This document shows positions 56,911-64,000 of a stretch of DNA of 64,000 nt, in pieces. The stretch is taken from the NCBI GenBank assembly GCA_022511225.1, contig JAFLRZ010000001.1:62001-126000 (forward strand). The letters are read 5' to 3'. The position numbers and the translations under genes were made by a program. The stretch is from Eubacterium sp. (GTDB lineage: Bacteria; Bacillota; Clostridia; Oscillospirales; Acutalibacteraceae). The notes below the pieces were generated by a model. That model was not told the DNA's origin. It made no database searches and saw only the letters and a program-made list of their open reading frames with translations. The stretch's first letter is position 1; every line of letters begins with the position of its first letter.

Positions 56911-58557
56911 TTATTTAGTTTTGATAGATTTCACTTTGCTCCATGAACTGTAATACTTTTTACCATTAACTTTTTTATATGTTCTTATACGAACATAACT
57001 TTTTGTTTTTTTCAAAAATTTTAATGTCTTATTAGTATCAGACGCTTTTGCAGTATATTTTTTTGTTTGAGATGAAAATTTATTGGATTTTGAAACCTGT
57101 ATTTCATATCCGTCTATATTTGATATCTTCTTCCACTTGAGTTTGATTTGTGCACTTTTAGGAGTAGAAATTGAAGAAACACTTGTTGCTTTAGGCTTTA
57201 TTGTAAAATACAATGTTTTAGAACCTGAATAATTACCTTTAAAAGTAATTTTCACTGAATATTTTCCAACTTTCTTTCTCCCGCTTGCATATTTTACAGT
57301 ATAGTTGCTTGCTGAAATCTTCTTCCCCTTGCTATTTTTTACAGTAACAGTTGGTTTCTGTGCTTTACCATTGTAAGTGTAAGAAGTTTTTGAAAGCGTA
57401 ATGGTTTTTAGATGATAGACTGTTGTTTTGATTGTTGTTCCGCAAACCGAACATTTCTTTACAATGCTACCGTTTTTCTTCGTAGTTGCTTTTGATGTAG
57501 TTGTTTTGTAGGTATGTGTTGTTTTAGCAATTGTATTAATCTTTGTAGCCCCACAAAATGTGCAAGTATATGTTTTTACTCCCGTTGCTGTACAGTTAGC
57601 TTTTTTAGTTATTGTACCACTATTATAATTGTGATTACGGTAATACTTATTAGCTACTTTTAATGCATTATTATCATAACCAACTGACATTTTATTCCAA
57701 TCGGTCTCATTTCCACAATAATATACACTTGTTAAACGTTCGCAAGAATAAAATGCACTATTACCTATACTTGCTACATTATTTGACATGGTAACAGTTG
57801 TTAAACTTGTGCACCAAGAAAATGCACCATTACCAATGCTTGTTACACTGTTTGGTATTGTTATACTTGTTAAACGTTCGCAAGAATAAAATACATCATC
57901 ACCAATGCTTGTTACACCGTTTGGTATTGCTATACTTGTTAAACGTTCGCAATAAAAAAACGCCCCATCACCAATGCTTGTTACACTGCTTGGAACAGTA
58001 AATGATGCATCTGTTCTTCCAGCAGGATATTGAATTAATTCTGTTTTATTTTTAGTGTATAATACACCATTTGTTGAAGAATAATTTTTATTATTTGAAT
58101 CAACAGTTATGCTTGTTAAACTTGTGCAAACCCAAAATGCATGATCTCCAATACTTGTTACACTGTTTGGTATTGTTATACTTGTTAAACTTGTGCAAAA
58201 ATAAAATGCATAATCTCCAATGCTTATTACACTGTTTGGTATTGCAACACTTGTTAAGCTTTCGCAATCAAAAAAAGCATCATCACCAATGCTTGTTACA
58301 CCAGACTGAATTTCAACCGTTTTAATATAAGTATAGTTGCTATGCCAAGGGGGAGAAGAATGGGTAGAAGAATAATCATAATTACTCATACTTCCTTTTC
58401 CGCTTATAACAAGTTTGCCTGTAGATGTATTAAGTGTCCACGTTACATTTGTTCCGCAAGTTCCGCTATAGGTTGCAGCAAAAGCATTAAAGTTTGATAT
58501 TGAGGTAACAGAAATTACCATTATTATCGATAAAAATAAACTTAATATTTTTTTCAC
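56911..58557 (-). CDS. Secreted BspA-type leucine-rich repeat protein
   Basis: The 548-residue protein has a signal peptide (MKKILSLFLSIIMVISVTSISNFNAFAA) and LRR_5 repeats of 23 residues (LTSITIPNSVTSIGDHAFWVC and similar). A cysteine-bearing segment follows (CTATGVKTYTCTFCGATKIN, KKCSVCGTTIKTTVY), then a bacterial Ig-like block (ITLSKTSYTYNGKAQKPTVTVKN) and an FN3-like C-terminus. The paired CxxC motifs suggest a zinc knuckle. It is related to the next gene, so the two arose by duplication, and lies second in the operon after the first kinase. Confidence 0.88.
   Translation of the reverse strand: MKKILSLFLSIIMVISVTSISNFNAFAATYSGTCGTNVTWTLNTSTGKLVISGKGSMSNYDYSSTHSSPPWHSNYTYIKTVEIQSGVTSIGDDAFFDCESLTSVAIPNSVISIGDYAFYFCTSLTSITIPNSVTSIGDHAFWVCTSLTSITVDSNNKNYSSTNGVLYTKNKTELIQYPAGRTDASFTVPSSVTSIGDGAFFYCERLTSIAIPNGVTSIGDDVFYSCERLTSITIPNSVTSIGNGAFSWCTSLTTVTMSNNVASIGNSAFYSCERLTSVYYCGNETDWNKMSVGYDNNALKVANKYYRNHNYNSGTITKKANCTATGVKTYTCTFCGATKINTIAKTTHTYKTTTSKATTKKNGSIVKKCSVCGTTIKTTVYHLKTITLSKTSYTYNGKAQKPTVTVKNSKGKKISASNYTVKYASGRKKVGKYSVKITFKGNYSGSKTLYFTIKPKATSVSSISTPKSAQIKLKWKKISNIDGYEIQVSKSNKFSSQTKKYTAKASDTNKTLKFLKKTKSYVRIRTYKKVNGKKYYSSWSKVKSIKTK
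57727..58310. repeat. 69-bp tandem coding repeats in the LRR gene
   Basis: Near-identical 69-bp units, each encoding one 23-residue LRR, recur in two blocks (about 57727-58000 and 58095-58310). Near-identity favours gain or loss of units by recombination. Confidence 0.75.
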
Positions 58558-58574
58558 AATGCTTCCTCCTATTA

Positions 58575-60128
58575 TTAATTAATCCATTCACCGTCATCGG
58601 CGTCAAAGTTTGCATCATTTGAACTCTTTTTTGTAGTAGCTTTCTTTTTAGTAGTATAATGTTTTGTTGTTCTTTTAGTTGTTGTTTGTCTTTTTGTGGT
58701 AGTGACTTTTTTTGTAGTTTCCTTAGTTGTAGAAGGCTTTTTAGTCGTTGTTTCTTTTTTAGTAGTGGTAGTAATTGTTGTGGTGGTTGTGATAGTTGGT
58801 TCAGTTGTGGTTTCAGCCGTTGTAGTTACTGTTATCGGCTCAATATAATTAACACTGTTATCACTACTACTGCTGCCACCCGATTTTGCAATCGCAATAA
58901 CGATAAATAGAATAACTAATAATGCACAGGATATAATAATAACTAACTTTTTCTTTTTACTTTTTTGATTATTGTTTTCATCAATATTTGACTTTGCGCT
59001 TATAAACGGTCCTACTGTGTCATCCAAATCCTTATCGTTAATATCTTTTTTATCAGTTTTCGAATCAACTGATAAAAAGTTATTGAACGGAGAAGCAGTT
59101 GCTTCGCTTTCAAATTCATCTTGAACATCAGGTTCTACATCATTTTCAATAGTGATTTCTTGAACTGGTTTATCAACGATCTCATCTTTAAATGGTGCGC
59201 GCCACGTAGGCTCTTCTGAAATTGCAATTAATGCAGTTCTTAATTCACCAACTGATTGATATCTTTCCTTTGGATTAAAGGCACAACATTTTAATATAAT
59301 TCTGTTTAACTCATCAGGAACACCTGGAATTTCAGGAATCGGAACGCCCGTCATTCTATTCATTAATGCCTTTTCTTTATCAGTATATCTGATTGGTTCA
59401 GGAGCGAAAGGCAAAAAAGGAGTACGGTTTTTATTGAGTAATTTATATAAAACAATGCCAAGAGAATAAATATCTACTGTACTGTTATATGGCTTTCCAT
59501 TATATATCTCTGGTGCCATATAGGTATATGTACCTTTTTTTGAAAGATTTGATTGCGTGCTTTCAAGCTGCCTTGCAATACCAAAGTCACCAAGCTTGAA
59601 GTCGCCATTTTCAGAGATGAAAATATTATCCGGTTTAATATCTCTGTGAATAATATGCTTTTTAGAACAAATTTCAAGAGCATTGCATATATCTAATCCA
59701 AGCTTAATAACCTCACTATTAGTCATATAACGAGTCTTATTATTGTCGTCGACTAAATATTGATCAAGAGGAGTCAAGTATTCCATACGGATATAAATAG
59801 TAAAACCAATACCGTCTTCATTTTCCTCGATAATATGGTCATTATATCCAACAATATTTGTATTACCCTGTAGACTAGCCATAAGTTCAATTTCTTTAAT
59901 AAAATCCTGAACAAATTGCTGATAGTATGTAGAGATGCTTTTCTTATCCATACCCTCGCTCATAAGCCTTGTTTTTTCGGACTTATCCTGTGGAATACGA
60001 ATAACTTTCATTGCGCTATAATATGTTATTCCGAATTCTTCTTTTTTTATTTTGTAAACTGTCCCAAAGGAACCGCTTCCCAGTTCACAATCAATTATCC
60101 AATTTCCAAAAAAGGTTCTATTGTTCAA
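58575..60128 (-). CDS. Membrane Ser/Thr protein kinase heading the T7SS operon
   Basis: This Hanks-type kinase has GSGSFGTVYKI, AMKVI, HRDIKPDNIF, DFGIAR and GTYTYMAPEIY, all intact. An acidic linker, one transmembrane helix (KLVIIISCALLVILFIVIAIA) and an external Thr/Lys-rich tail of about 90 residues follow. The tail is low complexity (repeats of TTT, TTK), with no PASTA domain. I prefer the TTG at 60128, six bases after GAGGTG at 60140-60135; an in-frame GTG at 60137 lies inside that Shine-Dalgarno. The EssC FHA domain is a plausible partner. Its promoter lies inside the recombinase-bearing segment to the right. Confidence 0.9.
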   Translation of the reverse strand: MNNRTFFGNWIIDCELGSGSFGTVYKIKKEEFGITYYSAMKVIRIPQDKSEKTRLMSEGMDKKSISTYYQQFVQDFIKEIELMASLQGNTNIVGYNDHIIEENEDGIGFTIYIRMEYLTPLDQYLVDDNNKTRYMTNSEVIKLGLDICNALEICSKKHIIHRDIKPDNIFISENGDFKLGDFGIARQLESTQSNLSKKGTYTYMAPEIYNGKPYNSTVDIYSLGIVLYKLLNKNRTPFLPFAPEPIRYTDKEKALMNRMTGVPIPEIPGVPDELNRIILKCCAFNPKERYQSVGELRTALIAISEEPTWRAPFKDEIVDKPVQEITIENDVEPDVQDEFESEATASPFNNFLSVDSKTDKKDINDKDLDDTVGPFISAKSNIDENNNQKSKKKKLVIIISCALLVILFIVIAIAKSGGSSSSDNSVNYIEPITVTTTAETTTEPTITTTTTITTTTKKETTTKKPSTTKETTKKVTTTKRQTTTKRTTKHYTTKKKATTKKSSNDANFDADDGEWIN

Positions 60129-60146
60129 ATGTACCACCTCAAATTT

Positions 60147-60173
60147 TTGCGTAGAACTATCAGTTCAACGCAA
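60147..60173 (+). repeat. 27-bp inverted repeat, left (recombinase core site)
   Basis: A near-palindrome of two 12-bp arms, TTGCGTWGAACT, around the centre ATC. An exact reverse-complement copy is at 61543-61569. It lies 7 bp from the Shine-Dalgarno of the kinase gene. Confidence 0.9.
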
Positions 60174-60198
60174 CACATAATATTCCATAATTTGATAT

Positions 60199-60228
60199 AT
60201 TTTATCATATTTTATATATAAGTGTCAA
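60199..60228 (-). promoter_or_regulatory. Promoter of the T7SS operon, inside the invertible segment
   Basis: TTGACA (60228-60223), an 18-bp spacer and an extended -10, TGaTAAAAT (TAAAAT at 60204-60199), read leftward into the kinase gene. Transcription would start near 60192 and pass through the left inverted repeat. Confidence 0.75.
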
Positions 60229-60317
60229 TTAAGTCTTAATTAAAACATTAAGCATTTATTAATCGACTATATTTATAATAAACTATTTAGTAGTTTTATT
60301 ATAAGTTTTTGATATTA

Positions 60318-60336
60318 ATGGTCAGTGTTATGGTCA
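60318..60336 (+). repeat. ATGGTCA direct repeat pair, left (possible arm-type sites)
   Basis: Two ATGGTCA words start 12 bp apart (60318 and 60330), just upstream of the recombinase gene. The same pair with the same spacing recurs at 61481-61499. Confidence 0.7.
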
Positions 60337-60373
60337 TTTATTGTAGTATTATTGTCAAAAAGGAGTGATGGAG

Positions 60374-61468
60374 ATGCCAAGGCACGGCGAAAATATTTTT
60401 AAAAGAAAAGATAATCGTTGGGAAGGCAGATATATTTCAAATTATGACAATAATGGTAAAGCTATCTATAAATCGGTCTATGCTAAAACCTATAGAGATA
60501 CTAAGAAAAAATTATCTTTAGCAAAGGAACAAAATGTGCAGCTTGCAACTACTCAAAATATGCGCACATTTAAAGAACTATTATACTTTTGGCTTGAGTT
60601 TAATAACGCAAAAAATAAAAAAAGTACTCAAAATAAATACGAATATATGATTCAAAAACACATAATTCCTTCTTTAGGTGGAGTCGCAATTCATAAAATA
60701 AATGTTGCTTTAATAAATAAATTTATTGATGAAAAACTTAAACAGTTTTCAAAATCCTATGTTAGAACAATGGCTATAATAATAAAATCAACTATTGAAT
60801 TAGGGAAAAAAGAGCAGCTTATTACAATAGCACATCTTGATATTACAATTCCTATTGCTGAAAAGTCTGAATTATCAATACTAGAACCTATGGAACAAAA
60901 AAGACTTGAAGTTCATTTATTGTCAAATATGAATTGCTCAAATTTAGGAGTTTATATATCACTTTATGCAGGACTCCGTTTAGGAGAAATTTGTGCACTG
61001 AAATGGGATGATATTGATTTTACAAACCGAATTATTAAAGTACGATCTACAGTTGTAAGAGTTAAGAATAGTGATAATAATGGTACTCATTTAGAAATAG
61101 GTCGACCAAAAACAAGTTCATCAAATAGAGATGTACCTATAACTGATACTCTATTTTCTTTGTTAAAAGAAATAAAGGAAAACTCTTTTTCGGAATATGT
61201 AATCTCAAATACAAATAGTTTTGTAAGCACAAGAACGTTTGAACATAGATTTCAAAGATTATTAAAAGAAGCAAATATTAAAAAATATAATTATCATTCA
61301 TTAAGACACACATTTGCAACAAATTGTGTGATTTGCGGTATTGACATTAAAACACTAAGCGAAATTCTTGGGCATTCAAATACATCTATAACATTAAATA
61401 CCTATGTCCATTCATCAATAGAATTAAAGAAAATGCAAATCAAAAAGTTGGAAACAATGATAGCTTAG
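60374..61468 (+). CDS. Tyrosine recombinase (site-specific integrase)
   Basis: The 364-residue protein has an arm-type DNA-binding N-terminus (ENIFKRKDNRWEGRYISNYD), a core-binding domain (about 55-155) and a catalytic domain. The catalytic Arg is in AGLRLGEICALKWDDIDF, followed by the HSLRHTFAT box, LGHSNTSITLNTY with the nucleophile Tyr near 343, and a short tail. Tyrosine recombinases cut and rejoin DNA at paired core sites. The ATG at 60374 follows AGGAG by 8 nt. The gene lies between perfect inverted 27-bp sites, so inversion of its own segment is the expected reaction. Confidence 0.93.
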   Translation: MPRHGENIFKRKDNRWEGRYISNYDNNGKAIYKSVYAKTYRDTKKKLSLAKEQNVQLATTQNMRTFKELLYFWLEFNNAKNKKSTQNKYEYMIQKHIIPSLGGVAIHKINVALINKFIDEKLKQFSKSYVRTMAIIIKSTIELGKKEQLITIAHLDITIPIAEKSELSILEPMEQKRLEVHLLSNMNCSNLGVYISLYAGLRLGEICALKWDDIDFTNRIIKVRSTVVRVKNSDNNGTHLEIGRPKTSSSNRDVPITDTLFSLLKEIKENSFSEYVISNTNSFVSTRTFEHRFQRLLKEANIKKYNYHSLRHTFATNCVICGIDIKTLSEILGHSNTSITLNTYVHSSIELKKMQIKKLETMIA

Positions 61469-61480
61469 TTTTCAGTATTT

Positions 61481-61499
61481 ATGGTCAAAAATATGGTCA
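61481..61499 (+). repeat. ATGGTCA direct repeat pair, right (possible arm-type sites)
   Basis: ATGGTCA at 61481 and 61493, 12 bp apart, just after the recombinase stop codon, in the same orientation as the left pair. Confidence 0.7.
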
Positions 61500-61506
61500 T
61501 AATTTC

Positions 61507-61543
61507 AACGGAATCCTTATGTATAGGGGTTCCGTTATTTTTT
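61507..61543 (+). terminator. Recombinase gene terminator
   Basis: AACGGAATCC pairs with GGGTTCCGTT (one G-T pair), followed by ATTTTTTT. It lies just inside the right inverted repeat, so after inversion it would separate the recombinase from the kinase gene. Confidence 0.85.
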
Positions 61544-61569
61544 TGCGTTGAACTGATAGTTCTACGCAA
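61543..61569 (-). repeat. 27-bp inverted repeat, right (recombinase core site)
   Basis: The exact reverse complement of 60147-60173. It is followed by TTTTTT, so it could itself act as a weak terminator on the plus strand. Confidence 0.9.
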
Positions 61570-61603
61570 TTTTTTATTGCTTAAATATCTGTAAAATAAA
61601 AAA

Positions 61604-61625
61604 GTGCGTAGTCGAAACCACGCAC
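61604..61625 (-). terminator. Terminator hairpin downstream of the vWA gene
   Basis: GTGCGT pairs with ACGCAC around an inner G-C pair. On the minus strand TTTTTTATTTT follows. Confidence 0.65.
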
Positions 61626-61650
61626 CAAAAACACAAGGCTCCGATTTTCC

Positions 61651-61755
61651 GCGACGAAAATTTAACATAGCAAGCAAAGCAAGTATGCAAAAAGGAGCAT
61701 GCATTTTTATCAAATTAATACAAGCTTACTTACTATATTATTAAATTTTCGTCGC
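61651..61755. repeat. 15-bp inverted repeats bracketing a 75-bp segment
   Basis: GCGACGAAAATTTAA (61651-61665) and its exact reverse complement (61741-61755) enclose 75 bp. It could be a MITE-type relic or a second small invertible segment. Confidence 0.6.
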
Positions 61756-61847
61756 AAATATATTCTAACACAAGGAGTGAAAATATTCAATCTAAAAATC
61801 ATCTCAGAAATACAATAATGCGTGAGATAGTTTTTAGTTATTAAATT

Positions 61848-62501
61848 TTACTTTCTGCTATTGAAATCCTCGTTTATTCTATCACTCCAGTCATCAGCAA
61901 TCGAGGCGCACGCTCTCATACAGCAAACTGTATCTGCCACAGTATCATAAACAACACTTGTACCTTGACTGTCTGCGTGATAACTAACTGCCCTGTCTGC
62001 TCCTATTCCGAAATTGCTTGCAGTTTCAACTGCGTCAATATTTGCACCGATGAAAAGAAATTCCCAACCGTACTTTTCTTTCTCGTGCTCTATCATTTCT
62101 TTTACTCTTTGAGATGAATATTTACGGCTTGCGTTTTCCATTCCATCTGTCATAATAACAAACATTGTATTCTGCGGAACATCCTCAGATCTGGCATATT
62201 TGTGGATATTTGCAATGTGGTGAATTGAACTACCTATTGCATCAATGAGAGCAGTACACCCTCTTACCTGATAATCATTATCAGTCAGCGGTTCAATATT
62301 TCGTAAATCAACTCTGTCGTGCAGAACAAGCATTTCGTGATTGAAAAGCACTGTCGATACATAGCATTTGCCCTCCTGCTTTTTCTGCTTTTCAATCAGC
62401 GAATTAAAGCCGCCAATCGTGTCACTTTCAAGTCCCGCCATTGAGCCTGAGCGATCAAGGATAAATACTAATTCTGTAATGTTGTTGTCTGTCCTTTTCA
62501 T
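61848..62501 (-). CDS. vWA domain protein (TerY-like)
   Basis: The 217-residue protein is essentially one von Willebrand factor A domain. The MIDAS motif DRSGSMAG is at residues 16-23 (Asp16, Ser18, Ser20), with VRGCTALIDAIG and FVIMTDGMENAS further on. It has no signal peptide or membrane segment, so it is cytoplasmic, as for TerY-type vWA proteins. Such proteins often partner with PP2C phosphatases and kinases, both present across the recombinase segment. It lies 100 bp downstream of the macro-domain gene, probably in one transcript. Confidence 0.85.
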   Translation of the reverse strand: MKRTDNNITELVFILDRSGSMAGLESDTIGGFNSLIEKQKKQEGKCYVSTVLFNHEMLVLHDRVDLRNIEPLTDNDYQVRGCTALIDAIGSSIHHIANIHKYARSEDVPQNTMFVIMTDGMENASRKYSSQRVKEMIEHEKEKYGWEFLFIGANIDAVETASNFGIGADRAVSYHADSQGTSVVYDTVADTVCCMRACASIADDWSDRINEDFNSRK

Positions 62502-62602
62502 AATAAAAAACCCCCGTAAATGAATTTGTGTTTTGGTTGTTTATCAACCTTACGAGCTAATTATACAGAGGTTTTCTCTTTATTTGGTCGCCTGAAATGC
62601 GA

Positions 62603-63682
62603 CTAATTCATAGAACCTAAAAGACTTTGGTCAAAGGCAAAAAGTGCCTCGTTAATTTCAAAAATATTGTAGTTATTTTGCTTTATGAAATACTCAACGA
62701 TAATATCAAATTTATTACTGTGAGATAGTGCAAATCCTGCTTTCAGGAGCATTTCATTTGTTTCCAATAGTGATAATTCAAGCGCAATACAAAAAGCGAG
62801 TACAGTGGGTTTGCTCGGTTTGTAATCGGGATTGGAACGAATTTTTGAGAAAAGACGCTTATCTATATTCGCCTTTTTATAGCATTCGCTGTCTTTCAAT
62901 CCCTTTTCGTCAATTTTGCGAAGAAGCATTTGAGAAAAGCTTTCGTCAATCATTTCGTTGATGATATCCCCAATATCATCTGTTTCCTGTGCAGAAAACG
63001 TAGGAGCAGTGTGGCAAATGCCTTCACTCTCAAGGATAGCTTCCTCAAGTACCGCACTTTCCTGTAAATCATCGTCATCAAAGAATCTCGTGCTTGGCAG
63101 AGGCATACTTGCGCCTACGTTTGCCATTAACCTGCGGTCGTACGGTGAATGCTCGACAACGTAGTTATCGTCGATATACTCTGCTATATCAGTAAACAGC
63201 ATACTGCCTGCTGCAAGTGAGTTTTTATTGTAGACAACGATATAAACAAGCATATCGTTATGCATTAAAAACTCTGCAATGGTATCAACAGCAACCTTAA
63301 ATGCATCATTCATCGGATATCCATAAACACCACTTGAAATAAGCGGAAATGCAACAGATTCGCAATTATTCTCTTTAGCAAGAGTAAGAGAGTTTTTATA
63401 ACAGCTTTCAAGCATTTCACGCTCACCGTTATTACCACCTCTCCATTTCGGACCAACAGTATGTATCACATATTTGCAAGGCAGATTATATCCGCCTGTA
63501 ATCTTTGCTTGACCGACCTTACAACCGCCGAGTTTCATACATTTGAGCAGCAATTTTCTACCAGCAGCACGGTGTATAGCTCCGTCAACACCACCACCGC
63601 CTAACAATGTACTGTTAGCAGCATTAACAATTGCATCACATTCAACTTTGGTTATATCGTTTCTGATAATTTGTAATGGCAT
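62603..63682 (-). CDS. Macro domain protein with helical C-terminal domain
   Basis: The first 170 residues of 359 form a macro domain, which binds or hydrolyses ADP-ribose adducts. It shows [38 protein letters not shown] and [12 protein letters not shown]. The C-terminal 120 residues look like an HTH-type module ([52 protein letters not shown]). The combination suggests a regulator that senses ADP-ribose or a DNA-linked ADP-ribose function. A consensus-like promoter precedes it, and the vWA gene follows. Confidence 0.85.
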   Translation of the reverse strand: MPLQIIRNDITKVECDAIVNAANSTLLGGGGVDGAIHRAAGRKLLLKCMKLGGCKVGQAKITGGYNLPCKYVIHTVGPKWRGGNNGEREMLESCYKNSLTLAKENNCESVAFPLISSGVYGYPMNDAFKVAVDTIAEFLMHNDMLVYIVVYNKNSLAAGSMLFTDIAEYIDDNYVVEHSPYDRRLMANVGASMPLPSTRFFDDDDLQESAVLEEAILESEGICHTAPTFSAQETDDIGDIINEMIDESFSQMLLRKIDEKGLKDSECYKKANIDKRLFSKIRSNPDYKPSKPTVLAFCIALELSLLETNEMLLKAGFALSHSNKFDIIVEYFIKQNNYNIFEINEALFAFDQSLLGSMN

Positions 63683-63711
63683 AAAATCACCTCGAATTTA
63701 ATTTACATAGT

Positions 63712-63741
63712 TATAATATACTCCATTGATAATTTTGTCAA
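63712..63741 (-). promoter_or_regulatory. Promoter of the macro-domain gene
   Basis: TTGACA (63741-63736), a spacer of about 17 bp and a TATTAT-like -10 read leftward; the start follows GAGGTGAT. The -10 position may be off by one base. Confidence 0.6.
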
Positions 63742-63750
63742 AAAGTAGTT

Positions 63751-63779
63751 AGAACCGACTCGCTAAGCAAGTCGGTTCT
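63751..63779 (-). terminator. Terminator of the partial rightmost gene
   Basis: AGAACCGACT pairs perfectly with AGTCGGTTCT. The minus strand continues into AACTACTTTTTG. It lies just upstream of the macro-gene promoter. Confidence 0.75.
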
Positions 63780-63784
63780 ATTGA

Positions 63785-64000
63785 TTAGATTTTAGTTTTC
63801 AGCTCTTTTAATATTTTCTTTTTATCATTTGCTGGAATTTTGAGATCATTTAGTTTTGACATAATTACTGATGCTTGAATTTCAATAATATCTTTTTGAA
63901 ATTCTCTTTGCTTATTTTCATTTGGTAAATGTACAATTATATTCAAAACATATTCTCCCCTATCAAGAAAATATATTTCAGGAACTGCTTGTCTAATAAC
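63785..64000 (-). CDS. Partial unrecognised protein, C-terminal end
   Basis: Only the last 71 codons are in the window; the gene continues beyond base 64000. The visible part ends in two amphipathic helices (FQKDIIEIQASVIMSKLNDLKIPANDKKKILKELKTKI) after a beta-rich segment with EYVLNIIVHLPNENK. I do not recognise the family. A perfect hairpin terminator follows the stop. Confidence 0.6.
   Translation of the reverse strand, partial: VIRQAVPEIYFLDRGEYVLNIIVHLPNENKQREFQKDIIEIQASVIMSKLNDLKIPANDKKKILKELKTKI

Larger units (their letters stand above)
61570..61847. other. Intergenic region with structured element
   Basis: This region between the right inverted repeat and the vWA gene end has no convincing gene. 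It holds a minus-strand terminator hairpin and a 15-bp inverted repeat pair, listed separately. Short frames (19-40 codons) starting near AAAGGAG at about 61691 have poor spacing and no recognisable product. Confidence 0.6.

Noticed and set aside
57727-58310. Regularly spaced repeats resembling a CRISPR array
   Set aside because: The 69-bp periodicity is in frame with 23-residue leucine-rich repeats inside an intact gene; there are no variable spacers and no cas genes.
58600-58860. Simple-sequence tract rich in GTT/TTT as a possible phase-variation repeat
   Set aside because: It encodes the Thr/Lys-rich external tail of the kinase in a continuous frame with mixed codons; no long uniform repeat is present.
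60374-61468. The tyrosine recombinase as the enzyme that excises the sigK insertion
   Set aside because: Known skin excision uses serine recombinases, and the 27-bp sites of this enzyme flank its own gene in inverted orientation; no such site is found at the sigK junction.
61465-61713. 82-codon minus-strand frame across the right inverted repeat
   Set aside because: It spans a terminator, the recombinase site and a hairpin, has no ribosome binding site, and its end is the translation of the repeat itself.

Overview
The window is a chromosomal segment from a low-GC, spore-forming Clostridia-type Firmicute, most likely a gut Ruminococcaceae/Oscillospiraceae relative. The evidence is a spoIIGA-sigE pair, a pro-sigK fragment, an IspH fused to S1 domains (typical of Clostridia), fermentation genes (ldh, ackA), cytoplasmic GH2 and GH5 glycosidases, and BspA-type leucine-rich repeat proteins. 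No species is claimed. I saw no rRNA, tRNA or CRISPR array.

Region 1 (1-40,000) is mostly housekeeping. In order it holds ldh, a phosphoribosyltransferase with a HIT protein and alaS, a YdbC/PC4-like protein, ackA divergent from tmcAL, then a tight lacZ-like/comEC/holA/rnmV run, and a FemAB-type gene with alanine racemase. An XRE regulator follows, bracketed by a 57-bp inverted repeat. Then come a FliB-like protein, cysK, a GH5 enzyme, the HI0933-like/cmk/plsC/ispH-S1 operon, an ABC-F ATPase and manA. spoIIGA-sigE, a cyclophilin/GH2/ABC exporter/S26-like peptidase run, an FAD dehydrogenase, an ECF sigma with its probable anti-sigma, and an AIM24 protein complete the region. Convergent gene ends at about 732-846 and 29871-29984 carry two copies of a structured dispersed repeat of about 115 bp.

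Region 2 (39,964-64,000) is accessory. It starts with a pro-sigmaK gene cut off after Cys-Ile-Glu-Asn, the position where skin-type elements interrupt sigK in sporulators. The C-terminal half of sigK is not in the window, so everything to the right may lie inside a skin-like insertion of at least 23.7 kb. Its cargo is a large leftward Type VII secretion (ESX/WXG100) locus. That locus has an FHA-FtsK/SpoIIIE EssC-like ATPase, an EsaB/YukD-like ubiquitin fold protein, several WXG100-type small proteins, two WXG-like proteins with cysteine amidase (CHAP-like) tails, two secreted LRR/FN3 proteins, three Ser/Thr kinases (one frameshifted at an AT repeat, one fused to DUF805) and a PP2C phosphatase. 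No EsaA, EssA or EssB homologue is visible.

The most notable observation is at the head of this locus. A tyrosine recombinase gene lies between two perfect 27-bp inverted repeats (60147-60173 and 61543-61569). A near-consensus promoter that reads into the first kinase and the T7SS operon lies inside the bracketed segment. This is the architecture of an invertible promoter (inverton) that could turn the whole system on and off. Pairs of ATGGTCA direct repeats at both ends of the segment look like arm-type recombinase sites. To the right are a vWA protein, a macro-domain protein and a partial unrecognised gene, all leftward.
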